Assembly: GCA_019247515.1 (NCBI GenBank)
Contig: JAFAOS010000021.1
Location: 1-49,515 of the forward strand
Length of the DNA: 49,515 nt
Source: Chloroflexota bacterium
Lineage (GTDB): Bacteria > Chloroflexota > UBA6077 > CF-72
Direction of reading: 5' to 3'
Shown: positions 40,567-49,515 of the stretch, one piece after another
Position numbering within the stretch: position 1 is the stretch's first letter
How the letters are laid out: each line of letters opens with the position of its first letter
Translations under genes and position numbers: made by a program
The notes under the pieces: model-generated
The model's database searches: none
What the model saw: only the letters and a program-made list of their open reading frames with translations
What the model was told of the DNA's origin: nothing

Positions 40567-42123
40567 ATGTCCACAAACGGCCAGTTCGACGTCATCATCA
40601 TCGGCAGCGGCGCAGGTGGCGGCACGCTCGCACGGCAGCTCGCACCCTCCGGCAAGCGGATCCTGATCGTCGAACGCGGCGGCTGGCTCCCGCGTGAGCT
40701 CGAGAATTGGGACGCGGAGGAAGTCTTCGTCAAGAACCGCTACGTGCCAAAAGAAACCTGGTACGACAAGCACGACAAGGCCTTCCAACCCGGCGTGCAC
40801 TACTGGGTGGGCGGAGCAACCAAGCTGTACGGCGCGGCCCTGTACCGGCTCCGCAAAGAGGACTTCGGCGAGCTGAAGCACCACGACGGAGTCTCCCCCG
40901 CGTGGCCGATCAGCTACGAGGATCTGGAGCCCTATTACACCCGAGCGGAGCAGACGTACCAGGTTCACGGCGCGCGCGGCGAGGATCCAACCGAGCCGCC
41001 GGCCAGCGCACCATATCCATTTCCCGCGGTGTCCCACGAGCCTCGCATCCAACAGCTTCATGACGACCTGGCGCGCGCCGGTTATCACCCGTTCCACTCA
41101 CCTAACGGGATCATGCTGAATGAGGCCCAGCCGCAATTCAGCGCCTGCATTCGGTGCAGGACCTGCGACGGCTTCCCGTGTCTGGTTCACGCCAAGTCGG
41201 ATGCCGATGTCGTGGGAGTCAGGCCTGCTCTGGAGCATCCAAACGTCACCCTGTTGACCAACGCGCAGGCGATCAAGCTGAACACTGACGCCTCGGGCCG
41301 CTCCGTGACCGAGGTCATCGTCGATCAGGACGGCGGGCAAACGCCGTATCGCGGCGACATCGTCGTCGTCTCGTGCGGCGCCGCCAACTCCGCCAAGCTG
41401 CTGCTCCAGTCCGCCAATGACCAGCATCCCACGGGGTTGGCCAATGGTTCCGACCAGGTTGGACGCAACTACATGTTCCATGCGAGCGTGGCCGTCCTGG
41501 CCGTTTCCAAGGAACCGAACCCGACGAGGTTCCAGAAGACGCTCGGCCTGAATGACTTCTATTTCGGTATGCCCGGGTTCGATTACCCGATGGGCAACAT
41601 CCAGATGGTCGGCAAATCCGTCGGCGAGATGTACAAAGGCGAAAAGCCCGTGGAGACCAGGCTGGTGCCGCTGTTTGGTCTGGATGACATCGCCACGCAC
41701 GCCGTCGACTTCTGGTTGTCGACGGAAGACCTGCCAAAGAGCGACAACCGCGTCACGCTGGCTTCGGACGGCAACATCAAGCTGTGCTATACGCCGACCA
41801 ACGCGGTGCCGAAAGCCCAGCTCTACGACAAGCTGAAGTCGATGCTCAATCACCTCGGGATGCACGAGCATCTGGTCGAGCGCAACCTGTACATGAAAAA
41901 CGATATTGAAATTGGCGGCTGCGCCCACCAGGCGGGCACGTGCCGATTCGGGAGCGACCCCCAGACGTCAGTGCTCGACAGCAACTGCAAAGCACACCAG
42001 CTCGACAATCTGTACGTCGTCGACACCAGCTTCTTCCCCAGTATCGGCGCCGTGAACCCGGCGCTGACCGCGATGGCCAATGCGATTCGCGTGGGCGAGC
42101 ACCTGCAGCAGCGTCTTGGGTAG
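40567..42123 (+). CDS. GMC-family FAD oxidoreductase (copy 2)
   Basis: A 518-residue close paralogue of the gene at 1777, colinear along the whole length. FAD motif IIIGSGAGGGTLA, the Cys cluster CIRCRTCDGFPC, AHQAGTCRFG with the probable catalytic His, and NPALTAMANAIR with the Asn partner are all kept. AAGGAGT lies seven to thirteen bases before ATG 40567. It sits between the cyd-ndh unit and zwf, so it may feed electrons from a sugar or alcohol into the quinone pool; the acceptor and substrate are not known. Differences from copy 1 are scattered conservative changes, meaning both copies are under selection. Confidence 0.9.
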   Translation: MSTNGQFDVIIIGSGAGGGTLARQLAPSGKRILIVERGGWLPRELENWDAEEVFVKNRYVPKETWYDKHDKAFQPGVHYWVGGATKLYGAALYRLRKEDFGELKHHDGVSPAWPISYEDLEPYYTRAEQTYQVHGARGEDPTEPPASAPYPFPAVSHEPRIQQLHDDLARAGYHPFHSPNGIMLNEAQPQFSACIRCRTCDGFPCLVHAKSDADVVGVRPALEHPNVTLLTNAQAIKLNTDASGRSVTEVIVDQDGGQTPYRGDIVVVSCGAANSAKLLLQSANDQHPTGLANGSDQVGRNYMFHASVAVLAVSKEPNPTRFQKTLGLNDFYFGMPGFDYPMGNIQMVGKSVGEMYKGEKPVETRLVPLFGLDDIATHAVDFWLSTEDLPKSDNRVTLASDGNIKLCYTPTNAVPKAQLYDKLKSMLNHLGMHEHLVERNLYMKNDIEIGGCAHQAGTCRFGSDPQTSVLDSNCKAHQLDNLYVVDTSFFPSIGAVNPALTAMANAIRVGEHLQQRLG

Positions 42124-42253
42124 CGGACATAAGGACATAAGGAATCCCCGGAGCTCCGCCAGCTCGGTTAGTAGTTAGTAGTGACCCGGATGCGCGTTGG
42201 CACCGGAACGTCCATGCTGAGAGACAGCAACACGCCGGACGAAGGAGTTCTTC

Positions 42254-43690
42254 ATGGTGACACAACAGGCAGCCGCACCAGTTAATTCGCAAGCTTCGCG
42301 CCAGTCAGACACCAGCGCCGATGTACTCGTCATCTTCGGCATCACCGGTGATCTGGCCAGGGTCATGACCTTCCATTCGCTGTACCGACTCGAGCGACGT
42401 GGTCTGCTGCACTGTCCTATCGTCGGCGTCGCGGTCAACGATTGGACTCTCGAGCATCTTCGAGAACACGCTCGAGAGTGCATCGCCGCGACCGGCGAGA
42501 AGATCGAACCCGAGGTGTTCGATCGGTTCGCCGCGCGTCTGTCCTATGTCTCAGGCGACTTCACCGACGCCGCCACCTACACGCGCGTCGCGGCGGTTAT
42601 CGGCGGCGCCCGCCTGCCCGTCTTCTATCTCGAGATTCCGCCGTTCCTCTTTGGCACCGTGGTCAAGAACCTGCGCGACGCGGGTTTGACGCGCACGGCG
42701 CGCGTTGTCGTGGAAAAGCCGTTCGGCAACGATCGGGCCTCGGCGGGCGCCCTGGCGGCCCAGTTGCACGAATATATCGACGAGTCTCAGATTCTGCGCA
42801 TTGATCACTACCTGGGCAAGATGGGCCTGGAAGAGATTCTGTACCTCCGCTTCGGGAACACGATGCTCGAGCCGGTGTGGAACCGCAACTACGTCGAGTC
42901 GGTGCAGATCACGATGGCCGAGAGTTTTGGCGTGGAGGATCGCGGCCACTTCTATGATCCGGTCGGCGCATTGCGGGACGTGGTGGTCAACCATCTCATG
43001 CAGGTGGTCGCGATGGCAGCGATGGAGGCTCCTTCCGGCGGAGATACAGAGACGCTCAAGGATTGCCAGCTGGCAGTATTCCGCGCGATCGAAGCCGCGG
43101 ATCCGGCCCACTACGTTCGTGGCCAGTACGAAGGGTACCGTTCGATTGACGGCGTCGCCGCCGACTCGACGACCGAGACGTATACCGCGCTGCGGCTCAA
43201 CGTCGAGAACTGGCGGTGGTCCGGCGTGCCGTTCTTCATCCGCGCAGGCAAGCGGCTGCCGGCTACCCAGACGGAACTACGTCTGGTGTTCAAGGAGCCA
43301 CCGCGACTCGGCTTCGGGTTGAGAAGCGCGACAAGTGAGCCAGATCAGTTCGTGGTCAAGCTCGATCCGACAACCGGAGTCCAGGTGACGTTCGTCGCAA
43401 AACGGGCGGGGATCATGACCGCTGAGCCGATCACGTTGGACATGGAGTTCGCCGAGCAGGGCGGCGAAGGCGCGACCCCGTACGAGGTGTTGCTGCAGGC
43501 CGCGATGCAGGGTCAAACCATGCGCTTCACGCGCCAGGACGGCGTAGAGGAGCAGTGGCGGATCATGCAGCCACTCCTGGATGCGCCGCCGCCCGTGCAC
43601 CCGTACGCGCCCGCGAGCTGGGGACCCAAGGAGGCCGATCAGCTGCTCCACGGCCATGGCCGCTGGCGTGGCCCGTGGATCGTCAACTGA
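42254..43690 (+). CDS. zwf: Glucose-6-phosphate 1-dehydrogenase
   Basis: Oxidises glucose-6-phosphate to 6-phosphogluconolactone with NADP (or NAD), the entry to the oxidative pentose phosphate pathway. It is 478 residues. The nucleotide-binding motif is [14 protein letters not shown] (about residues 26-39), [10 protein letters not shown] follows, and the active-site motif is RIDHYLGK with the catalytic His. [18 protein letters not shown] and [10 protein letters not shown] are also conserved. The N-terminal 20 residues are a Ser/Gln/Ala-rich extension. GAAGGAG precedes ATG 42254. It ends 16 bp before the convergent sulfatase gene. Neither gnd nor pgl lies in the window. Confidence 0.95.
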   Translation: MVTQQAAAPVNSQASRQSDTSADVLVIFGITGDLARVMTFHSLYRLERRGLLHCPIVGVAVNDWTLEHLREHARECIAATGEKIEPEVFDRFAARLSYVSGDFTDAATYTRVAAVIGGARLPVFYLEIPPFLFGTVVKNLRDAGLTRTARVVVEKPFGNDRASAGALAAQLHEYIDESQILRIDHYLGKMGLEEILYLRFGNTMLEPVWNRNYVESVQITMAESFGVEDRGHFYDPVGALRDVVVNHLMQVVAMAAMEAPSGGDTETLKDCQLAVFRAIEAADPAHYVRGQYEGYRSIDGVAADSTTETYTALRLNVENWRWSGVPFFIRAGKRLPATQTELRLVFKEPPRLGFGLRSATSEPDQFVVKLDPTTGVQVTFVAKRAGIMTAEPITLDMEFAEQGGEGATPYEVLLQAAMQGQTMRFTRQDGVEEQWRIMQPLLDAPPPVHPYAPASWGPKEADQLLHGHGRWRGPWIVN

Positions 43691-43706
43691 GGTCCGAATA
43701 CAGCCG

Positions 43707-45209
43707 TCAGTCTTTGACCGCGCCTTCCGTCAGGGCTTTGTGGTTTTCTCTCGCCTTCTGCAGCGCCTCGTCGATACTGAAGCTGGATGGCCTCTGGCGC
43801 GGCGGGAACTCCTCGAATGTCTGCAGGAACATGCCCACGATCGCCTGGGCTGGCACCAGTACGAACAGACGGTCGGCCTTCCACTTGCCGTAGAAGATCG
43901 ACTCGTTGGCCCGCTCGAACGGGTCACTCCTCAGGTTGTAGAGTTGCGGAAGCCGTAGCCGAACGAAGGGCTCCTCCCAAGCAGCGATGCCCAGACCGCG
44001 CTGCTCCAGGAAGTTGACCTTCCACTGCTGCACGCGCAGCGCCATCAAATCGCCGTCGTCGCTCCAGTACAGGAAACCGGGGCGCGGGTTAGCGTCGACA
44101 TCGCCCTTGAGAAACGGCAGCAGATTGTAACCGTCGATGTAGACCTTGAATGTCCTGGCGCCGGCCGTGTAGCCGTGTTTGAGTTTCTCGACGATGTCGG
44201 GCTCGCCGGCGGCCGCAAGCAGGGTCGGCAACATGTCGGTATGTGAGAAGATCTCGTTCAAGACTGTGCCAGGCTGAATGACACCAGGCCAGCGGATCGC
44301 GCAGGGCACGCGCCAGCCGCCTTCCCAGTTGGTGTCCTTCTCGCCCCGGAACGGCGTTGCTCCTCCATCCGGCCAACTGAGCACCTCGGCGCCATTGTCC
44401 GTCGAGTACATCACGATGGTGTCATCGGCGATTCCGAGCTCATCCAGTTTGTCAAGCAACCGACCCACGTGGCCATCATGCTCGACCATGCCATCCGGAT
44501 ACACGCCCAGACCGGTCACTCCCTCGGACTCGGCTTTCAGATGGGTGAAGACGTGCATGCGCGTTGAGTTCCACCAAACGAAAAACGGCGTGCCGCTGGC
44601 GTGTGCCTCTTCGATGAACTTCAAGCTCGCGTCGAGAAACTCCTCGTCGATAGTCTCCATCCGCTTTTTCGTTAGAGGCCCGGTATCTTCAATCCGCTGC
44701 GTGCCATCCGACTCGGCGTAAGAGTGCAGCACGCCACGCGGCCCGAACCGCTCCTTGAACGACGGATTCGTGGGATAGTCCGGGTTCTCCGGTTCCTCTT
44801 CCGCGTTCAGGTGGTAGAGGTTGCCAAAGAACTCATCGAAGCCATGAACGGTTGGCAGGAATTCGTCTCTGTCGCCAAGATGGTTTTTACCGAACTGACC
44901 TGTGGCGTAGCCCAGTGGCTTGAGCAGATCAGCAATGGTCGGATCCTCTGGCTGGAGTCCCAGGTTGGCGCCGGGTAGACCCACCTTTGTCAGACCGGTA
45001 CGAATTGGCGACTGGCCGGTGATGAATGCCGCCCGACCGGCAGTGCAGCTTTGCTGCCCGTACCAATCGGTGAACATAGCGCCCTCGCGCGCCACGCGGT
45101 CGATGTTCGGAGTGCGATAGCCCATCACGCCATGGTTGTAGGCGCTGACGTTGAACCAACCGATATCGTCGCCCCAGATAATGAGGACGTTGGGCTTACT
45201 CTCTGGCAT
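43707..45209 (-). CDS. Type I arylsulfatase
   Basis: A 500-residue sulfatase that hydrolyses sulfate esters using a formylglycine made from Cys55 in SCTAGRAAFITGQ (C-x-A/P-x-R motif, here CTAGR). Metal-binding residues are in NVLIIWGDDIGW at the N-terminus and YSTDNGAEVLSWPDGG later; GQFGKNHLGD carries the conserved Lys/His. No signal peptide is visible, unlike many arylsulfatases, so it probably acts in the cytoplasm, where formylglycine-generating enzyme would also be needed; that gene is not in the window. The SLC13 anion transporter upstream is on the same strand, which fits sulfate handling. Confidence 0.92.
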   Translation of the reverse strand: MPESKPNVLIIWGDDIGWFNVSAYNHGVMGYRTPNIDRVAREGAMFTDWYGQQSCTAGRAAFITGQSPIRTGLTKVGLPGANLGLQPEDPTIADLLKPLGYATGQFGKNHLGDRDEFLPTVHGFDEFFGNLYHLNAEEEPENPDYPTNPSFKERFGPRGVLHSYAESDGTQRIEDTGPLTKKRMETIDEEFLDASLKFIEEAHASGTPFFVWWNSTRMHVFTHLKAESEGVTGLGVYPDGMVEHDGHVGRLLDKLDELGIADDTIVMYSTDNGAEVLSWPDGGATPFRGEKDTNWEGGWRVPCAIRWPGVIQPGTVLNEIFSHTDMLPTLLAAAGEPDIVEKLKHGYTAGARTFKVYIDGYNLLPFLKGDVDANPRPGFLYWSDDGDLMALRVQQWKVNFLEQRGLGIAAWEEPFVRLRLPQLYNLRSDPFERANESIFYGKWKADRLFVLVPAQAIVGMFLQTFEEFPPRQRPSSFSIDEALQKARENHKALTEGAVKD

Positions 45210-45970
45210 CGGTGCTCATCGTACGCTGCGTCACGCTCATTGGGTGCTCAGCGGCATCCTGGCCGAGGGGGCCAGGCCCTATCACGCGCGGCGTTTCGGT
45301 GATGGGCCGCGCCGGTCCCACTCTCTGGCCTGCGCAGCGCCGCCCCAACGGACGCAGCCCGGCATACCCTCTCGACGCGGTTCCAGATTCTGCCATCTGC
45401 GCTGACAGTCCGGGATCGTCGCAAGACGCGGCTGGTGTCGATGTTTTTTATTGTTCCCTGTTTGTCTCAGGAACTCTTGCTGGGTGCCCGCGCGGTGCAA
45501 CGCCCGTGACGCAATCGACGTGGGAAGGTGGTCAGCGTTTCGAGAGGTGGACCGTGCCCGAGCCGCGGTGTCGCGGGGCCGCCGCGCGTGGGACTGCTAC
45601 CCGTCGCTCACACAAGCGTAGGGTCGAGAAGTTACCGGCGCATCCGAGCAAACCCCTATTCTCGGCCGCACCATGCCCGTGCCCTTGCTGCCGCGGCAGC
45701 GTCGCTCCGCCCGAGCCAGGCGAGCCGGATATCCTGGTACGCGAAGCTGCCGACCTTGGGAGCGCCTGCAGCAACTGCTTCAGCTGCTGGTCGTCAGCGG
45801 CGGCGCGCTGAGGTCCAGCCCAGGTAGTAGAACGTGCCGTGGATCGCACTCGTGTATTCGACAACTGGTGGCGCGACCTGGTCGACCTCGCGGAAGGGTG
45901 AGCGACGGCGGCACGTTGCTCGTCCGCGCTGATGACACCAATGACACTACGGGAGCCATCAGCCGCCCGA
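45210..45970. other. Intergenic between the sulfatase and the SLC13 gene
   Basis: These 761 bp contain no gene I can support. Several frames of 60-200 codons are open on both strands but have no recognisable pattern. A T-rich patch near 45440-45475 (TTTTTTATTG) could be part of a promoter or terminator, but no hairpin adjoins it. Confidence 0.45.
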
Positions 45971-47781
45971 TCAAAAGGCGAAGACCAGCGGCGCCAGCAG
46001 GACAGCGATGACGCCCATCAGAACCGTCAAGGGAATGCCGATTCGGGCGAAATCACCGAATGTATAGCCGCCCGGCACGTACACCATCAGATTCGTCTGG
46101 TAGCCGGCCGGGTTGATGAATGCGTAAGAGGTGCCAAGCATCAGGACGATGACGAACGGCATGAAATTGACCTGGAGCGTTGTCGCCACCGCGAGCGCAA
46201 TCGGGAACATGAAAGCCGCGGCAGCGCTGTTGGTGATCAGATTGGTCATGACGATCGCACCTAGAAAAACCACCGCCAGGGCGACATACGGGCTATCACC
46301 CGCCAGGTGGGCCATGAAGGCGCCGATTGCTTGGGAGAGTCCGCTTGCCGTGATTGCTGCCTCCAGGCCGATGGCGGATGCAAGCACGAGTAACGTCTCG
46401 AGTTCCACGCTCTTCAACGCGGCACGATAGGTGATGCAGCCTGTGATCAGCATCGCGGCGACCGCCAGCAACGCTGCATTCAGCATGCTCATGATCCCGA
46501 AGGCAGCAAGCAACACCATCGCGCCGGTAATTGCCAGGGCGAGTGTGGCTCGTTTCGTGCGCGCCAGCGCCACGCCGGGCAGTCGTTTGGTCAACGAGAA
46601 CTGCTCCTGACGCCGCTCGGCGAAGAAAAACGCGGGTGCCACCTCGAGTGCCACGACGTCTCCCGGTCGAATCTCCACCTCGTCGAGCGCGCCGGTCGGA
46701 GCGCTATCGCGTGATACCCCGACGAGCTGAATATCGGCCTCGAAACTGTCCTCGACGGGAATGTCGCGAACGAGGCGGCCCGCGGCAGGATTGGCTTTTG
46801 CAATGACGGATTCGACCAGCGAATCGTTGAAGCGCTCGGCGGCAGCCGTCCGATCCAGCGACGGGAATCGCAGCTCGCAACGCGGCACCAGACCTGCCTT
46901 CGACCAGAGACCGGCGACGCCGTCAGTAGCGGCGACGAATGCCAATCGATCTCGGGCTTGCAAAACGCCCGAGGCCCGCTCGACGTTCGATCCGTCTGTT
47001 CGTTGCCAGCTGACAAGCTCGAAGTCAGATGCCGTCGCGAAGCCGGCGACTTCGATGTCCTTGCCGACGAGTGGACCGTCGGGGGCGATCTCCAGCTCGA
47101 GCCGGTACACGCGGCTATACGCCCCGCCATCACGGCCTTCTGCGCCGCGCGATGGGAGCAGGCGAGTGCCAACCAGCACGATGAACAGCAGCCCGACGAC
47201 CGCAGCCGGCACGCCGACAAAGGCCGGGTCGAAGAAGCTGACGTTGCGCATCGGGGGCGCACCGGGCAGGGCCAGAGCCAGTTGCTGGCAACCATCCCGG
47301 CGATGATCAGATTGGTGGACGTGCCAATCAGTGTGGCCGCTCCGCCGAGGATCGACGCGAAGCTGACGGGCAGATACAGCTTGGATGGAGGAAGCCCGGT
47401 CGCCCGCGAGACATCGCGCACTACCGGCACCATCATTGCGACCAATGGGGTGTTGTTCAGAAAGGCGCTTGAAACGCCCACGAAGGGCAGCATCCTCGAC
47501 AACGCCTGTCCAAGTGATCTGGGAGCTCCGATGAGTTGATCGACGACGCGATTGACGGCGCCTGTCGAATACATGCCCGCGGCCACGATGAACAACGTTC
47601 CGACGGTCAAGACGCTTGCGTTGGAGAAGCCCGCGAGCAGGCCCGCTTCGGGTGCAAGGTGGAAGGTCAGGCAGATCGTCAACACACCGACAAACACTGC
47701 CGCTGGTGGGATGCGCGTGACAAACAGGACGATGAACGTCGCCGCTAGCAGGAGCAGCATCACCCAAGCGCTCAGCGGCAT
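45971..47781 (-). pseudogene. SLC13-type anion transporter with RCK_C domains, frameshifted
   Basis: Divalent-anion/sodium symporter family protein of about 600 residues: N-terminal membrane half, two TrkA-C (RCK_C) domains, C-terminal membrane half. From ATG 47781 the frame reads FIVLFVTRIPPAAVFVG, FLNNTPLVAMMVP and ILGGAATLIGTSTNLIIAG, then loses sense at about 47283; the neighbouring frame resumes with LALALPGAPPM and NVSFFDPAFVGVPAAV, and runs through both RCK_C domains to FINPAGYQTNLMVYVPGGY and the stop at 45971. A single base is missing. Since everything else is intact this is either a very recent inactivation or a sequencing error. Sulfate is the likeliest solute, given the neighbouring sulfatase. 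Confidence 0.85.
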
Positions 47782-47928
47782 GCACTTGCCTCAATTCGTT
47801 GGGATAGTCCGAGAGATCCTGTGGTTTCCATCTGTGCCGATTGTAGGCACGCGACTGGTCGTTCGACCGACGCGAATATCAAGCGGGTTGCTGGTCAAGC
47901 TCGAACGGTCCGCGGCCGCCATCGCAAC
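47782..47928. other. Upstream region of the SLC13 gene
   Basis: No gene seen. GAGG lies before ATG 47781. The stretch leads into copy B of the interspersed repeat. Confidence 0.35.
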
Positions 47929-48062
47929 ACAATCGCTGCTTTACGCTATCGGCTGCGCAGGACCTCTTGCATCCGGGGGACTACCTAAAAATCAGCCCTC
48001 CCACAGGAGCACGTGCAATCCGGGGAAATACGTACAGCAGCTCATGCGAGGGCCCGCGATGT
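47929..48062. repeat. Diverged interspersed repeat, copy B
   Basis: Counterpart of 35869-36007 on the same strand. It shares CGCTGCTT, CGCTATC, GCATCCGGGGGACTACCTA and CAATCCGGGGAAATACGTA followed by CAGCTCATGCGA. Half-sites are at 47969-47987 and 48015-48034, 46 bp apart. It lies in the divergent region between the SLC13 gene and the partial gene at 48398. Confidence 0.55.
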
Positions 48063-48397
48063 TGGCCGACGATGGGCTACTGGCCGCATGCGAGCGGGAC
48101 GTCGGCGGTGTCAAGCTACCAGCGTAGATTCGGCTTGCTCGGTGCACGTCGGCGATTGAGCAGCTTTAGCCCATAGGCTCGCGGAGGCATACCCAGCGGC
48201 TAGCAAACCGCCAGAGCTCACTGCCGCGATTAGGGATTTCCCGAATGCAGCGCGGCGCGGGCGCCGGGTAGCCTCCATGAATGCGGCGCTGCACTCGCAT
48301 GATGTCGACAACGCCAGGCCCGTGTCCAACGCGGCGGACTGCCTGGGCGGTGTGCGAACTCTCGCGCCACTCGGATACTGCCTGGAGGGCTCGCGCA
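48063..48397. other. Gene-poor stretch before the holin-like/phosphodiesterase gene
   Basis: No confident gene. A minus-strand frame from ATG 48278 would encode a 55-residue peptide with one hydrophobic segment (LIAAVSSGGLLAAGYASASL), but it lacks a ribosome site. The sequence just before 48398 has no clear ribosome site either. Confidence 0.35.
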
Positions 48398-49515
48398 TGA
48401 ACATCATCGACTTCTACCGAACTCAGCTCAGGGTCATGTGGCAGTGGAAGGGCGGCCCGTCGGCGCTGCTCTGGCGGTTCGTCCTCACCAGTCTCATCGC
48501 CGCGGTCGCGTTTCTCGTGACCGCCTGGCTGCTGCCCGGCTTGAATGTGAACCGCTTCGCAACCGCCCTTCTCGCGGTGGTCCTGATCGCGGTGTTCAAC
48601 GCCGTCGTCCGCTCGCTGGTGCTCGTGCTCACGGCGCAGATTTCGCTCGTCCTGACCGGCGTCCTGGTGATCGTCTTCCAGGTCCTGGCGTTTCTGGTGG
48701 TCGCCCAGCTGGTGACGGGCGTCACCATCGCCAGGTTCACGACGGCGCTGGTCGGCTCGTTCATCTACGCCATCGTCAATTCGATTTTGACCTCGGTCCT
48801 GGCCGTCGACCAGGGTGGCTCTTACTACGGCATCCTGATCCGCGCGCTATTGGCGCGACAGTCGGAGCAGCCCAGCGACAAGCCAGGCGTCGTCATCATG
48901 CAGATCGACGGACTGGCCTACCCGATCCTGGCTGGGCGCATCCGCGCCGGCTCGGTCAATACGATCGCCAGCTGGGTTCGCGACCGCAGTCATCGACTGT
49001 CGCGCTGGGAAGCGATGCTGCCGTCGATGACCTCGGGCAGCCAGGCCGGCATCCTCCACGGCTCCAACGACGGCATCCCGGCCTTCCGCTGGTACGAGCG
49101 CGATCGGCAGCACCTGATGGTTTCGAGCAGTCCAGTGGACGCTGCCGAGATGGTCCGACGGCTGTCGAACGGTCAGGGTCTGCTGTCGAACAACGGCGTG
49201 AGCATTTGCAATCTGCTCACGGGGGATGCCACGCGCAGCTACCTGACGACTGCGTCACTCAAGACGGAGGGACAGGGCATCGGCAACAGCAAGGCGTTTA
49301 CGGCGCTGTTCTTCAGTCCAACCGGGTATTTGCGCTCCTTCACGATGTTCCTTGGAGAGTTCATCAAGGAGCGGATGCAGGCGCGTCGGACGCGTCGTTC
49401 TGGAGTCCAGCCGCAGCTGCACCGCGACCTGAAGTACGCCGCAATGCGCGCGGCAAGCAACGTGATCCTCCGCGACATGAACACCGCGCTCATCATCTAC
49501 GAAATGTATCGCGGC
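48398..49515 (+). CDS. Holin-like four-helix membrane domain fused to a phosphodiesterase domain (partial)
   Basis: Open from ATG 48398 to the window end (372 codons visible), so the C-terminus is missing. Residues about 20-140 form four hydrophobic helices (FVLTSLIAAVAFLVTAWLLP, LLAVVLIAVFNAVV, LVLTGVLVIVFQVLAFLVV, ALVGSFIYAIVNSIL), the pattern of the mycobacterial four-span phage-holin family. From about 163 the sequence PGVVIMQIDGLAYPILAG and LPSMTSGSQAGILHGSND looks like the start of an alkaline-phosphatase-superfamily (type I phosphodiesterase) domain, with the metal-binding Asp in QIDG and a Thr/Ser nucleophile region in MTSGSQAG. Substrate unknown. Confidence 0.75.

Noticed and set aside
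48111..48278. A 55-residue minus-strand peptide with one hydrophobic segment
   Set aside because: No ribosome site and no similarity; recorded only as a possibility in the gap entry.

Overview
This is a roughly 49.5-kb, GC-rich chromosomal window from a free-living, probably aerobic soil-type bacterium. Chloroflexota or a near relative is my best guess. The hints are lipoproteins with long Ala/Thr/Pro/Gln linkers, a WD40 STAND ATPase, an XRE-AAA-TPR regulator, DUF4331 and DUF6325 proteins, CIO-type cydAB with NDH-2, and GMC oxidoreductases. No rRNA, tRNA or CRISPR array was seen, so the taxonomy rests on gene content only.

Layout. 0-5.1 kb: hemA, a decayed slipin gene, a GMC oxidoreductase, an MFS transporter, and a broken second piece of that same MFS gene. 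5.5-10.9 kb: a molybdenum locus. It holds both subunits of the molybdenum storage protein (mosA, mosB), an exported protein made of two SUOX-like modules, and a lipoprotein fusing a ModA molybdate-binding domain to a third such module; a ModA remnant lies beside mosB and a DinB-like protein lies between. 11.1-15.5 kb: a HicB remnant, a Tat-exported alpha-carbonic anhydrase, a flavoprotein remnant, a three-gene envelope cluster (coiled-coil protein, DUF5684 membrane protein, lamin-tail-like lipoprotein) and a TMEM175-type channel. 16.1-21.9 kb: a phospholipase C-like phosphoesterase, a DUF2252 remnant, a DyP-type peroxidase with a small partner protein, an IS21 istA remnant and a catalase-like haem protein. 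22.4-28.8 kb: a four-gene unit in which a HTH/NB-ARC/14xWD40 STAND protein is translationally coupled (GTGA overlap) to a complete sugar-type ABC importer. 29-35.5 kb: DUF4331, a small monooxygenase-like protein, a methyltransferase divergent from an XRE-AAA-TPR regulator, and DUF6325. 36.1-43.7 kb: cydA-cydB-ndh joined by ATGA overlaps, then a small SHOCT protein, a second copy of the GMC oxidoreductase, and zwf. 43.7-49.5 kb: an arylsulfatase, a SLC13/RCK_C anion transporter carrying a frameshift, and a membrane/phosphodiesterase fusion cut by the window edge.

How the parts fit together. The molybdenum genes suggest capture of molybdate outside the membrane (ModA lipoprotein) and storage inside (MosAB), with the SUOX-like modules in an unknown exported role. 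The cyd-ndh unit is a non-proton-pumping-NADH-to-oxygen route, downstream of which GMC and zwf contribute sugar oxidation. The sulfatase and SLC13 transporter would release and import sulfate. The STAND-ABC unit looks like a sensor made together with a transporter.

Gene decay is heavy: about ten recognisable broken genes lie between the intact ones. Two families of intergenic repeats are also present: a GGCTACTTGCGG-type short repeat (five sites) and a roughly 135-bp diverged repeat with paired half-sites, one copy upstream of cydA and one between the divergent SLC13 and phosphodiesterase genes.
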